Source: Deltaproteobacteria bacterium UBA2385 (GTDB lineage: Bacteria > Myxococcota_A > UBA796 > UBA2385). Taken from it: a stretch of 15,915 nucleotides of DNA. Location: the NCBI GenBank assembly GCA_002343455.1, contig DDSR01000241.1:1-15915 (forward strand). Direction: 5' to 3'. The notes beneath the pieces were generated by a model that did no database searches, had not been told where the DNA came from, and saw only the letters and a program-made list of their open reading frames with translations. Each line of letters opens with the position of its first letter. Positions within the stretch are counted from its first letter, which is position 1. Position numbers and translations under genes: made by a program. Below, piece after piece: positions 1-6,358 of the stretch.

Positions 1-34
1 GTCGGGGGCCGGGTCGGGGGCCGGGTCGGGGGCC
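1..34. repeat. 12-bp tandem repeat encoding Ala-Pro-Asp-Pro
   Basis: The unit GTCGGGGGCCGG occurs at 1-12 and 13-24 and again, 10 bases long, at 25-34. The array touches the window edge, so more copies may lie outside. On the minus strand each unit encodes Ala-Pro-Asp-Pro, in frame with the GAF-domain gene. A 12-base unit keeps frame when copy number changes, so the linker length could vary between strains. Confidence 0.85.
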
Positions 35-546
35 TGGGCGCTGCCGGCCAGGCGGGCCTCCACCCGGTCGATGCAGACGGCTGCCATGCGCTCGAGCACC
101 CGCACATCGGTGGCGTTGAAGCGGTGCAGGGCGCAGTCCATCAGCAGGAGTACGCCCAGGGTCTCGCCCTGCGGTCGACGCAGGGGGATGGCCGCCAGCG
201 AGTGTACGCCCAGCCGACGGACCTCCCAGGTGGAGCGCAGGCCGGGGTCGGCGCCCGCGTCGCCGGTCAGGAAGCTCTCTCGGGCGCTCAGCAGGCGGTC
301 GCAGAGCGGATCGTCGGGGTATCGCCCCATTCCGCGGGCCGGCTCGCTGAAGTCCTGGTGCAGGGCCCGGTAGCGACCGCCGGTGTCCAGGGCGACCATC
401 GCGCTGGAGGTGCTGGTCAGGGCCATGGCGAGGCGCGCCAGGAGGTAGAACTCGTCCCCGAAGTCGGCGTCTATGCGCTCGTGGACCCTCTGCCGATCTT
501 CGGCGGAGAGGGGGGGGAGGCCGCTACCTTTTGTGGCCGAGATCAC
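1..546 (-). CDS. GAF-domain protein, partial (3' end beyond window)
   Basis: Reading leftward from a GTG at 546, the frame stays open for 182 codons to the window edge. Residues about 25-170 have the look of a GAF sensory domain: a helix (DEFYLLARLAMALT), strands around SAMVALD, a loop with RESFLTGD, then the late hallmarks SLAAIPLRR, ETLGVLLLMD and RFNATDVRVLERMA. GAF domains bind small ligands or mediate dimerisation in cytoplasmic signalling proteins. No signal peptide or membrane segment is seen. The GTG overlaps the stop of the KaiC-like gene upstream (GTGA, 543-546), and a GAGGTGA Shine-Dalgarno lies just before it, so translation is coupled to that gene. After the GAF domain the chain enters an Ala-Pro-Asp-Pro repeat that runs off the window. 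It could be a linker to an output domain such as a histidine kinase, or a disordered tail. The GAF call is confident; the overall function is unknown. Confidence 0.85.
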   Translation of the reverse strand, partial: MISATKGSGLPPLSAEDRQRVHERIDADFGDEFYLLARLAMALTSTSSAMVALDTGGRYRALHQDFSEPARGMGRYPDDPLCDRLLSARESFLTGDAGADPGLRSTWEVRRLGVHSLAAIPLRRPQGETLGVLLLMDCALHRFNATDVRVLERMAAVCIDRVEARLAGSAQAPDPAPDPAPD

Positions 547-2000
547 GGGTTGGTCACCTCGAGCAGCGGTGAACCCTCCTGGGGGAGCGGGCCTCCGATC
601 CGGACGCCTTCGGCGGTGATCCAGTACTCGCGGAGCTGGTCGGAGTGACCGCTGCCGCGCATCTTGACCACGCCGATGGTCTTGTGCACCGCGCCGTCGA
701 CCTCGACCTGGCGCTGGATGAGGATGTCGTCAGCGATGAAGGAGAGCTCGGGCGAGGTCAGGCCGAGCTCGGGTCCGAGCGTGCCGGGGGTCTCCAGGGT
801 CAGCAGCACCGTCATTCCCCCGCCGGTGAGGGCCATGACCACGCGGTAGAGGGACTCGCGGAATTCGCTGCGGAAGGAGGGCGCCAGGGCGACCTCGAAG
901 CCTGCCAGGGAGTCGATCACCACCCGCTGGGCGCCCGTCTCGGCGATGGCGGTGCCGATCTCGTGCAGGACCTCGTCGGGGGAGAGGTCCAGGGGCCGGA
1001 AGTAGAGCAGCCGCAGCAGGCCCTGCTCTTCGAGCTTCTCGATGTCGACGCCCAGGGCCAGCGCGCGGGTGGCGAACTCCCGGGGCCGCTCCTCGAAGAC
1101 GACCATCACCGAGGCATCGCCGCTCGCGCAGCCGGCCGCGACGAAGCGGGTCGCGAAGGTGGTCTTGCCGGCGCCGGTGGGTCCGGCCACGATGACGGTG
1201 TCGCCCTTGGGGATCCCGCCGCCCATCATGGTGTCCAGCTCGGGGATCCCCGTCGAGAGGCGCTCGCCGGAGCCGCTCAGGGCGGGAGCCGGCAGGTGGA
1301 CGATCGTGCGGGGGAAGACCCGGACGCCGTCCGAGGTGATGCGCATCGTGTGCAGGCCCGGCATGGTCGGCATGCCGCGCATCTTCATCACGCGCAGCTT
1401 GCGGACCACCGAGTTGCGATCGACCTCCTGGGTCATCCACAGGGCGCCGTCGGCGACGGTGAAGACGGGGTTTCGAAGCTCGGATTCGAGGTACTCGCCG
1501 ACCAGGAAGGAGGTGACCTCCCAGCTGGTCAGGCGCATGGCCAGGCGCTGGACGAACTGCTCCAGGGCGGCGGCCGCGGGCAGGGGGGAGCCCGTGGTCA
1601 CGGTCCGGAAGGAGTCGACCACGACGATGCGGGGGCGAGACCTCTCGACCTCTTGGAGGATGCGCGCCAGGACCGCGTCCAGGTTCTGCTCGATCACCTC
1701 CTCGCTGAGGTTGACGATGCGCACCTCGCTCCCCATCCGGGAGGGGTCGAAGAAGGACATCTGCTGTTGGTAACGGAGCAGCTTGATCGTCGGCTCGCCC
1801 AGCACGGTGAAGTACAGGGCCGGTCGCTCCTTGGTGGCATTGGCGAAGACGATCTGCTGCGCCAGGATGGTCTTGCCCGCGCCCGGCTCGCCCGCGATCA
1901 GGTTGAAGGAGAACTCGGGCAGGCCGCCGCCCAGGACCTCGTCCAGGCCGGGCACGCCGGTGGAGAGGGTGGAGATCATGACGTTGACTTTCGAGCTCAT
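543..2000 (-). CDS. KaiC-like two-domain RecA-family ATPase
   Basis: The 485-aa product has two KaiC/RecA-like ATPase domains, the usual length and layout of KaiC. Domain 1 (about 10-235) has Walker A GEPGAGKT at 37-44 and Walker B IVVVD at 125-129. Domain 2 (about 245-470) has Walker A GPTGAGKT at 273-280, the paired glutamates of VFEERP at 303-304, Walker B RVVID at 359-363, and KMRGSGHS at 446-453 followed by RE. In domain 1 the KaiC Glu-Glu pair is replaced by LGEP at 67-70. At the KaiC autophosphorylation pair (Ser431-Thr432 in Synechococcus) I read Ser420-Phe421. No kaiA or kaiB is present, so a role in signalling or switching is more likely than a full circadian clock. The ATG at 2000 overlaps the previous gene by four bases (ATGA) and has GAGGA six bases ahead. 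The stop overlaps the GAF gene start. Confidence 0.93.
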   Translation of the reverse strand: MSSKVNVMISTLSTGVPGLDEVLGGGLPEFSFNLIAGEPGAGKTILAQQIVFANATKERPALYFTVLGEPTIKLLRYQQQMSFFDPSRMGSEVRIVNLSEEVIEQNLDAVLARILQEVERSRPRIVVVDSFRTVTTGSPLPAAAALEQFVQRLAMRLTSWEVTSFLVGEYLESELRNPVFTVADGALWMTQEVDRNSVVRKLRVMKMRGMPTMPGLHTMRITSDGVRVFPRTIVHLPAPALSGSGERLSTGIPELDTMMGGGIPKGDTVIVAGPTGAGKTTFATRFVAAGCASGDASVMVVFEERPREFATRALALGVDIEKLEEQGLLRLLYFRPLDLSPDEVLHEIGTAIAETGAQRVVIDSLAGFEVALAPSFRSEFRESLYRVVMALTGGGMTVLLTLETPGTLGPELGLTSPELSFIADDILIQRQVEVDGAVHKTIGVVKMRGSGHSDQLREYWITAEGVRIGGPLPQEGSPLLEVTNP

Positions 2001-2431
2001 GTCGCTTCCTCGGCGTACTGTTGCGTTGCGTCGGGGGTGTCAATCAGGCCATCGCGGACGAGGCGGCACGCCATCTCCTGGCCGATGAAGCGGCCGAGGA
2101 GGTCCACCAGCGCGGTGAGGATGAACAGGATGGGGGCAAAGGGGTCTGCATCGGGCCCGAGCTCGGCCTCGACGCCGGTCAGGGCTGGAGTCTCGCTGGG
2201 GCGCCACTCCGCTCGTCTCAAGGGGGCGAAGCGGGCGCGCTCGAGGTGCGCGGCCCGGCCGGCCAGCGCATCGAACGCATCGGCGCCGATCCAGCGCCCG
2301 AGGTGCTCGCGGAGGGCGGCCGAGATGTGCTCGAAGACGACGGCGGGGCTGGCCTCCTCGCCCAGGCGGGTCCTCGCCCAGGCGATCAGGTCCTGAGCCA
2401 CCGCCGACTCGACTCGTTCTCCATCCGTCAT
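1997..2431 (-). CDS. small hypothetical protein with internal LGR(W/F)IG repeat, first gene of the KaiC unit
   Basis: I do not recognise a named family for this 144-aa protein. It is mostly helical by composition and has no signal peptide or clear membrane span. Two related segments stand out: residues 37-60, with LGRWIG at 44-49, and residues 105-128, with LGRFIG at 112-117. Each has a hydrophobic helix before the motif and an acidic residue two positions after it, which suggests an internal duplication 68 residues apart. Residues 77-98 between them are Pro- and acid-rich and may be a linker. The ATG at 2431 has a strong AGGAGG just upstream. Its stop overlaps the KaiC-like start (ATGA, 1997-2000), so equimolar coupled expression is likely. 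That arrangement makes a KaiC partner or regulator the best guess, but this is inference from position only. Confidence 0.82.
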   Translation of the reverse strand: MTDGERVESAVAQDLIAWARTRLGEEASPAVVFEHISAALREHLGRWIGADAFDALAGRAAHLERARFAPLRRAEWRPSETPALTGVEAELGPDADPFAPILFILTALVDLLGRFIGQEMACRLVRDGLIDTPDATQQYAEEAT

Positions 2432-2525
2432 GACCCTCCTCGCCTCCAGGTCGGCCTGCTCTTCTGGATTCGCTGTGGCTATAGCTCAGAGGCGGGGCTG
2501 GCCGCGGCGTTCATATGGGCCAGTT

Positions 2526-2539
2526 GCTCTTGCAAGAGC
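2526..2539. promoter_or_regulatory. 14-bp perfect palindrome upstream of the KaiC unit
   Basis: GCTCTTGCAAGAGC is a perfect palindrome in the 196-bp gap ahead of the three-gene KaiC unit (minus strand, start 2431). On that strand a -10-like TATCAT lies at 2551-2546, which would place transcription start at about the upstream edge of the palindrome. No good -35 hexamer sits at the right distance. A dimeric repressor site is possible; a chance palindrome is also possible. Confidence 0.3.
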
Positions 2540-2589
2540 GGTGCCATGATACAGAGCGAGGCATGCTGCGCGTGTAGGGTCCGCGCCCG

Positions 2590-2600
2590 GTCAAATTGAC
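2590..2600. promoter_or_regulatory. GTCAA-A-TTGAC dyad in the gap before the KaiC unit
   Basis: An 11-base interrupted palindrome (arms GTCAA/TTGAC, one-base centre) lies between the propeller gene and the KaiC unit. Its AT-rich core is conspicuous in this GC-rich DNA. It resembles a small transcription-factor site. Each strand shows a TTGAC, but no matching -10 is found at 16-18 bases on either side, so I do not call a promoter. Confidence 0.25.
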
Positions 2601-2601
2601 G

Positions 2602-2629
2602 GAGCCCTCTATCATTCTGGTTCGGGCTC
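2602..2629 (-). terminator. weak hairpin at the end of the Spo0M/propeller gene
   Basis: A 6-bp stem (GAGCCC/GGGCTC, arms 2602-2607 and 2624-2629) with a 16-base loop overlaps the stop codon of the upstream minus-strand gene. There is no U-tract, so it is at best a weak intrinsic terminator. Confidence 0.22.
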
Positions 2630-4001
2630 AGATGTCCTGCTGCACCCAGACGGCGCCGCCGCCCTTGGCCGACAGGCGCATCACCTTGCCGTCGTTGGTC
2701 AGGGCGATGAACTCGTCCGGACCGATCCAGCAGGTGTCCTCGACCGCGTCGACGACCTCGCGGGGCCAGACGTAGGTGGCGTCGCCGCCCTTGTTTAGCA
2801 GCCAGAGCTGTCCGGAGCCGTCCTGGCAGAGGACGCGGTCGTTGTCGTCGGCGATGCGGGGCATGGCGCCGAAGTGGGTGTGGTTGTGTTCCTCCTGGCC
2901 CAGGTAGCGGGTGCCCTTCAGGCCGGGGACGGGGATGGAGCGCACCAGCTTGAAGGTCCTGCCGTCGACGAGGTGGAAGGTGTCGTGGCCGCGGACGGCC
3001 AGCATGCCGCCGTCGGCCGAGGGCAGGATGTCGCCGGGGCTGTTCAGCTCGATGCGGCCGTGGTCGCCGGTGGGGACCTCGCTCCACTTCAGGACATTGC
3101 TGTTGGGATAGCTGACGAAGTAGCGCTTGTCGGTCGAGGGGGCGACGCCGCCGACGTACTGGTCGCCGCCGAAGCTGAGCCCGATCGGGAAGAAGTCGGG
3201 CTGCAGGGTCTTGACCCCCTCGTCGCTGCCGACCACGAGCGCGTCGCCGGGCAGCCAGGCGAGGTCCCCGGGCCACTTGCCCAGGTCCATGGGTCCCCGG
3301 ACCAGCTCGCCGGTGGCGGCGTCGAGGATGCCGAGCTCCTTGCTGTTGTTGGAGACGAGGAGCTTGCTGCCATCGGGCGAGGGCGCGAAGGAGCGGCCCC
3401 AGCCGGAGACCCGCCAGCGCTGGCTGCCGTCCAGGTTGCGGGCGGAGAGCTGGTCCTTCCAGGTGACGACGAAGCCGTCGGGCAGGCGTAGGATGCGGTA
3501 GTCGCTCTTGACGCTGGAGTGCCGGTAGTGGACCTGGGTCGTGGTCACCCGGTACTGGGTGATGTCCTCGGCGGCCCAGGCGTCCGGGGTCGAGGTCACG
3601 GTCAGCGGGGCCTTGGCGTCGGCGTCCAGGCCGGGGACGTCGGCATTGCCGAGCACGACCCACTTCAGGCCGGGTCCGCTGGCCTCGGCCGAGGCGGGCA
3701 CCTGGACCTGCAAGGTGATGCTGACGGTCTGACCGGGCTCGATCATCCGCCCGCCCTGAGGCACGACGACCTTGCCGTACTCGTTGAACTCGTGCGCGGT
3801 GGTGCCGTCGGCGTTCTTCTTCTCGCGGGTGCTCTTCACCGACAGCTCGAAGGCGGTCAACGGGAGCGGTCGGGAGCCGCCGGTCAAGGTCAGGGTGACG
3901 TCGAGCACCTTGCCGGGTCCAGCCTCGGCCGCCGAGGTCTGGATGGCCAGCTTGGGTTGGCCGATGCCGAACATGCCGAGGATGGTGTCGAGGAAGCCCA
4001 T
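2628..4001 (-). CDS. Spo0M-like N-terminal domain fused to beta-propeller-like domain
   Basis: The product is 457 aa. Residues 1-140 start MGFLDTILGMFGIGQPKL and continue as alternating beta strands (KVLDVTLTLTGG, LTAFELSVKSTR, GQTVSITLQVQVP). This matches the start and arrestin-like fold of the sporulation-control protein family Spo0M (SpoOM). Residues about 150-457 are repeated short beta blades with Asp-Gly turns (SPDGSKLLVSN, LDAATGELV, SADGGMLAVRG, VDGRTFKLVRS, GPDEFIALTNDGKVMRL), as in WD40 or YVTN-type propellers. No signal peptide is present, so it should be cytoplasmic. The ATG at 4001 was chosen over upstream codons because it has GGAG eight bases ahead and the Spo0M-type N-terminus begins there. 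It diverges from the HTTM operon. The combination suggests a scaffold or regulator; the exact role is unknown. Confidence 0.85.
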   Translation of the reverse strand: MGFLDTILGMFGIGQPKLAIQTSAAEAGPGKVLDVTLTLTGGSRPLPLTAFELSVKSTREKKNADGTTAHEFNEYGKVVVPQGGRMIEPGQTVSITLQVQVPASAEASGPGLKWVVLGNADVPGLDADAKAPLTVTSTPDAWAAEDITQYRVTTTQVHYRHSSVKSDYRILRLPDGFVVTWKDQLSARNLDGSQRWRVSGWGRSFAPSPDGSKLLVSNNSKELGILDAATGELVRGPMDLGKWPGDLAWLPGDALVVGSDEGVKTLQPDFFPIGLSFGGDQYVGGVAPSTDKRYFVSYPNSNVLKWSEVPTGDHGRIELNSPGDILPSADGGMLAVRGHDTFHLVDGRTFKLVRSIPVPGLKGTRYLGQEEHNHTHFGAMPRIADDNDRVLCQDGSGQLWLLNKGGDATYVWPREVVDAVEDTCWIGPDEFIALTNDGKVMRLSAKGGGAVWVQQDI

Positions 4002-4036
4002 GTCGAATTCTCCAGGTTGAACGACGGCGTAATGGT

Positions 4037-4059
4037 GCGGGTCCGCGGTGTCGACCCGC
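4037..4059. promoter_or_regulatory. dyad in the divergent intergenic region
   Basis: GCGGGTC (4037-4043) and GACCCGC (4053-4059) form a perfect 7-bp inverted repeat around a 9-base centre. It lies in the 112-bp space between the divergent Spo0M-like gene (start 4001) and the HTTM operon (start 4114). A shared operator is the natural reading; a transcript hairpin is the alternative. No clear -35/-10 pair was found on either strand. Confidence 0.3.
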
Positions 4060-4113
4060 GAGGGATACAGGGCGGCGGCGAGACCCCTCTCCACGTCTCC
4101 CTTCGAGGTCTTG

Positions 4114-4515
4114 ATGTCCGGCGCCGACCTCCGCTTGACCGGCCGGATCCTGGTCTGGACGCTGGCCATGCTCTTCCTGACCAGCGGGATGGTCGTCCGC
4201 CAGGGGCTGGGGATTCAGCGAGTGGGGCCGGTCTCGCTGGACGCCCTCCCGCGCTGGAAGATGTTCTCCGGCGTGGGGGTCGGGTTGACCCAAGTCCGCT
4301 ACTGGCAGGTCGACGCCGGGGGCGAGTGGACCGAGCTGGCATCGCCCCGCTGGGTCACCCATGGCCTGGACCAGGCCCTGAAGCGGGGGCGCCGCCTCTG
4401 CCGCCAGCTTCCACCGGGCGCTGAGCTCCGGGTAGAGGCCCGCACCTCGCGCAACGCCGGCTGGCGCACCCATCGCAAGGCCCGGGAGGAGGACCTGTGC
4501 GCGGCGAAGGGCTGA
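4114..4515 (+). CDS. small single-pass membrane protein of the HTTM operon
   Basis: The product is a 133-aa protein with one hydrophobic segment at about 10-30 (RILVWTLAMLFLTSGMVV). A PRWKMFSG motif follows at 46-53, then a beta-rich and later basic domain that would lie outside the membrane. The ATG at 4114 was chosen because GAGG is five bases ahead and the membrane anchor then starts near the N-terminus; an in-frame ATG at 4048 lacks such a site. It overlaps the HTTM gene by 19 bases, so the two are almost certainly expressed together. Small proteins with a tryptophan/MF motif after one membrane helix are often seen beside HTTM genes, from general knowledge. Here it may supply an extracytoplasmic domain to the HTTM protein, which is inference. 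Confidence 0.8.
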   Translation: MSGADLRLTGRILVWTLAMLFLTSGMVVRQGLGIQRVGPVSLDALPRWKMFSGVGVGLTQVRYWQVDAGGEWTELASPRWVTHGLDQALKRGRRLCRQLPPGAELRVEARTSRNAGWRTHRKAREEDLCAAKG

Positions 4516-5561
4516 ACTCCTCGCTCAGGACCCTTCCGGGCCGGGCCTGGCGCTGGGCGCTGCTGGAGGAGGGGTCCACCCGGCCGACCGCCCTGATGCG
4601 GATCGGGCTGGGCCTGATGCTCTGGCTGAGGCTGGCCGACCGCTTCTTGATCCACGCCGACAGCTCGCCCCGGGATGTGCTGCTGGCGGTGATCTTCCAC
4701 CTCGCCACCCTGGGCACGGTGCTCGGCGCCTTCACCCGCCTCTCGACCGCGCTGGTCGCCCTGCTGAGCTTTGGTGGCTTCGCCTGGATGGGACCGGTCT
4801 GGGGCGCCCCCGGCTGGGGCAGCCACAACATCCACCTGCTGGTCTGCAGCACGATGCTGCTGGCCCTGTGCCCGGCCGGTCGCTCGCTGTCCCTGGACCG
4901 ATGGTGGGCCTTGAAGCGGGCCGAGCGGGGCGGGCCGCCGCCGCCCTCCGAGCGGGCCCCGCTGTGGAGCGTGCGCTTGCTGGGCGTGCTGGTCTGCACG
5001 GTCTACCTCTCGACGGCGCTGGACAAGACCGGCGAGGTCTGGCTCTCGGGCCACCGCCTCCAAGCGGTGATCGCCGAGCACTACACCGGCTCGGCCCTGC
5101 TCGACGACCCGCTCTACGAGGGGCTGATCATGGTCGCGGCCATCGGCGTCTGGCTGCTGGAGCTGGTCCTGGTGGGCGGTCTGCTCTTCCGGCGGACCCG
5201 CCTGCCGCTGGCCATGGCGGGGGTGCTGCTGCACGGCGGCTTCTCGATCCTCTTCCGGGTCTTCACCTTCTCGGCCAACATGATCCTGCTGTACCTGCCG
5301 CTCTTCCCGCCCGCGCAGGTCGACGCGGCGCTCACCCGGCTCTGCCCCCCGGGCCTGCCCGCCGAGAGCGCGGTCGGTCCGGCGTCGGTGGCGACGCGCG
5401 CGGGGCGGGGGCTGCTGGTGCTGGGCACCCTGGTGGCCCTGCTGGTGGCGGGGCCTCGGCTGCTTCAGGGCATCGAGGCCACGGTCCTGCGCCCGGCCAA
5501 GGCCGATCGGGACGATCGCGCTCGCATCGAGCGCGAGGAGCTGCAGAAGTGGCCTCGCTGA
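4497..5561 (+). CDS. HTTM-domain (vitamin K-dependent gamma-carboxylase-related) membrane protein
   Basis: This 354-aa multipass protein shows the HTTM pattern: STRPTALMRIGLGLMLWLRL (27-46), membrane segments near 61-79 and 83-102, GSHNIHLLV (108-116), SLSLDRWW (130-137), STALDKTGEVWLSG (172-185), LLHGGF (244-249), and NMILLYLPLF (261-270). About eight hydrophobic segments are apparent, with a final one at 305-320 and a charged C-terminal tail. HTTM domains are shared with vitamin K-dependent gamma-carboxylase, but most bacterial members have no proven reaction. Candidate polar membrane residues are His110, His113, Lys177 and His246. The GTG start at 4497 has AGGAGG a few bases ahead and overlaps the previous gene. 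Its own 3' end overlaps the next gene by 13 bases. Family assignment is firm; enzymatic role is not. Confidence 0.88.
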   Translation: MRGEGLNSSLRTLPGRAWRWALLEEGSTRPTALMRIGLGLMLWLRLADRFLIHADSSPRDVLLAVIFHLATLGTVLGAFTRLSTALVALLSFGGFAWMGPVWGAPGWGSHNIHLLVCSTMLLALCPAGRSLSLDRWWALKRAERGGPPPPSERAPLWSVRLLGVLVCTVYLSTALDKTGEVWLSGHRLQAVIAEHYTGSALLDDPLYEGLIMVAAIGVWLLELVLVGGLLFRRTRLPLAMAGVLLHGGFSILFRVFTFSANMILLYLPLFPPAQVDAALTRLCPPGLPAESAVGPASVATRAGRGLLVLGTLVALLVAGPRLLQGIEATVLRPAKADRDDRARIEREELQKWPR

Positions 5562-6283
5562 GCGCGATGATCTCGCAGGCCCTGAGCCTGGAGGGATCGA
5601 CCCGCCTCTCGGGGCTGCTGCGCATCGGCGCCGTCCTGCTGCTGTGGTCGGCCTGGGCCTACCCCTTCATCCTCCACTTCGATCTCGCCCCCCTGCGCCT
5701 CGCCCTGGCGCTGTCTTTCTACCTCTCCTCCTTCTCCTGGCTGCTGGGCTGGCGCAGTCGGCTGGCCGGGCTGGTCTGCGTGCTGACCCTCCTGGCCACG
5801 GTGACCCTGCTGGAGTCCCCCCGCCCCGGCGAGCTCTGGCAGCAGCCGCATCGGCAGCTGAGCCTGGTGGTGGCCTGGCTGGCGGCGCTGGGGCCGGGAG
5901 CAGGCTCCTTCTCGCTGGACCGGCTGCGCGGGGGAGGGGAGCGCGGCCCGCTGTGGTCGCTCACGCTGGGCCGAGCCGCGGCCAGCCTGCTCTTCCTCGG
6001 CACCGCATGGGCCATGCTCCGGGAGCCGGAGCTGGAGCCGCTCCGGATCGGCCTGGTGGCGCTCTGCCTGGTGGGTGGGCTGGGTCCCTGGTGGCGCCCC
6101 CTGCGGCTGCCCAGCCTGGTGCTGGTCGGCGCTGGCGCGCTGGCGCTCTACCCGCTGAGCCTGGCGGACACCGCTCCGTGGAGCGTGGTCTGGCTGCTGG
6201 CCTGCTGGCTGGACCCCGCCGCGGTGCACCGGGGGGTCGATCGGCTGCTGGGTGAGCAGGTCCCGGCGGCCCCGCAACCTTGA
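5549..6283 (+). CDS. second, shortened HTTM-like membrane protein (degenerate paralog)
   Basis: This 244-aa multipass protein aligns along its length with the HTTM protein just upstream. EGSTR...LRIG, then the SFSLDR block and a C-terminal LP...WLDPAAVHRGVDRLL match EGSTR...MRIG, SLSLDR and LP...FPPAQVDAALTRL. The loop between the SLDR block and the last helices is much shorter. The polar positions of the paralog are altered: HNIH becomes HRQL, the LDKTGEVWLSG block is replaced by a stretch without lysine, and LLHGG becomes a VGAGA-type stretch. It therefore looks like a duplicate that kept the fold and lost candidate active residues, perhaps as a partner subunit. The GTG at 5549 has GAGGAG eight bases ahead, better than the ATG at 5567, so I chose it. 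This gives a 13-base overlap with the upstream gene. Confidence 0.82.
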   Translation: MASLSAMISQALSLEGSTRLSGLLRIGAVLLLWSAWAYPFILHFDLAPLRLALALSFYLSSFSWLLGWRSRLAGLVCVLTLLATVTLLESPRPGELWQQPHRQLSLVVAWLAALGPGAGSFSLDRLRGGGERGPLWSLTLGRAAASLLFLGTAWAMLREPELEPLRIGLVALCLVGGLGPWWRPLRLPSLVLVGAGALALYPLSLADTAPWSVVWLLACWLDPAAVHRGVDRLLGEQVPAAPQP

Positions 6284-6288
6284 TGCAA

Positions 6289-6304
6289 CCTCGGTCCCCC
6301 GAGG
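6289..6304 (+). terminator. short hairpin after the HTTM operon
   Basis: CCTCGG and CCGAGG (6289-6294 and 6299-6304) form a perfect 6-bp stem with a 4-base loop, six bases after the stop of the last HTTM gene. There is no strong U-tract (GCGTTCCT follows), so termination would be weak or Rho-assisted. Confidence 0.3.
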
Positions 6305-6358
6305 CGTTCCTATGGTGTTGGTGGGCATTCCACATGCCCTCAACCCACTGGAGACGCA

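Noticed and set aside
1-34. CRISPR repeats at the left edge
   Set aside because: The units are 12 bp, directly tandem with no spacers, and in frame within a coding region.
543-2000. A complete circadian clock locus
   Set aside because: No kaiA or kaiB is in the window, the phosphosite pair is altered, and non-cyanobacterial KaiC homologs often serve other signalling roles.
645-2396. Long open plus-strand frame opposite the KaiC-like gene
   Set aside because: The translation is compositionally biased with no recognisable domain; the minus strand carries both Walker motifs and coupled starts and stops.
2479-2547. A 22-aa open frame on the minus strand upstream of the KaiC unit (possible leader peptide)
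   Set aside because: No ribosome site ahead of its ATG, no codon bias or conserved feature visible, and length is within chance for this gap.
2475-2550. tRNA-like stretch: TATAGCTCAG near 2480 followed by a stem with TTGCAA, reminiscent of tRNA-Ala
   Set aside because: There is no T-arm (no TTCGA-type loop), no acceptor stem, and the TTGCAA palindrome gives a four-pair stem with the wrong loop size for an anticodon arm.
4002-4113. Sigma-70 promoters for the divergent Spo0M-like gene and HTTM operon
   Set aside because: TTGAAC on the plus strand and CATTAC on the minus strand lack partners at 16-18 bases, so no promoter pair could be supported; only the dyad is listed.
6284-6358. Sigma-54-type promoter before the alanine-rich lipoprotein gene
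   Set aside because: The GG and GC doublets near 6316-6328 do not have the required TGGC/TTGC context or spacing.
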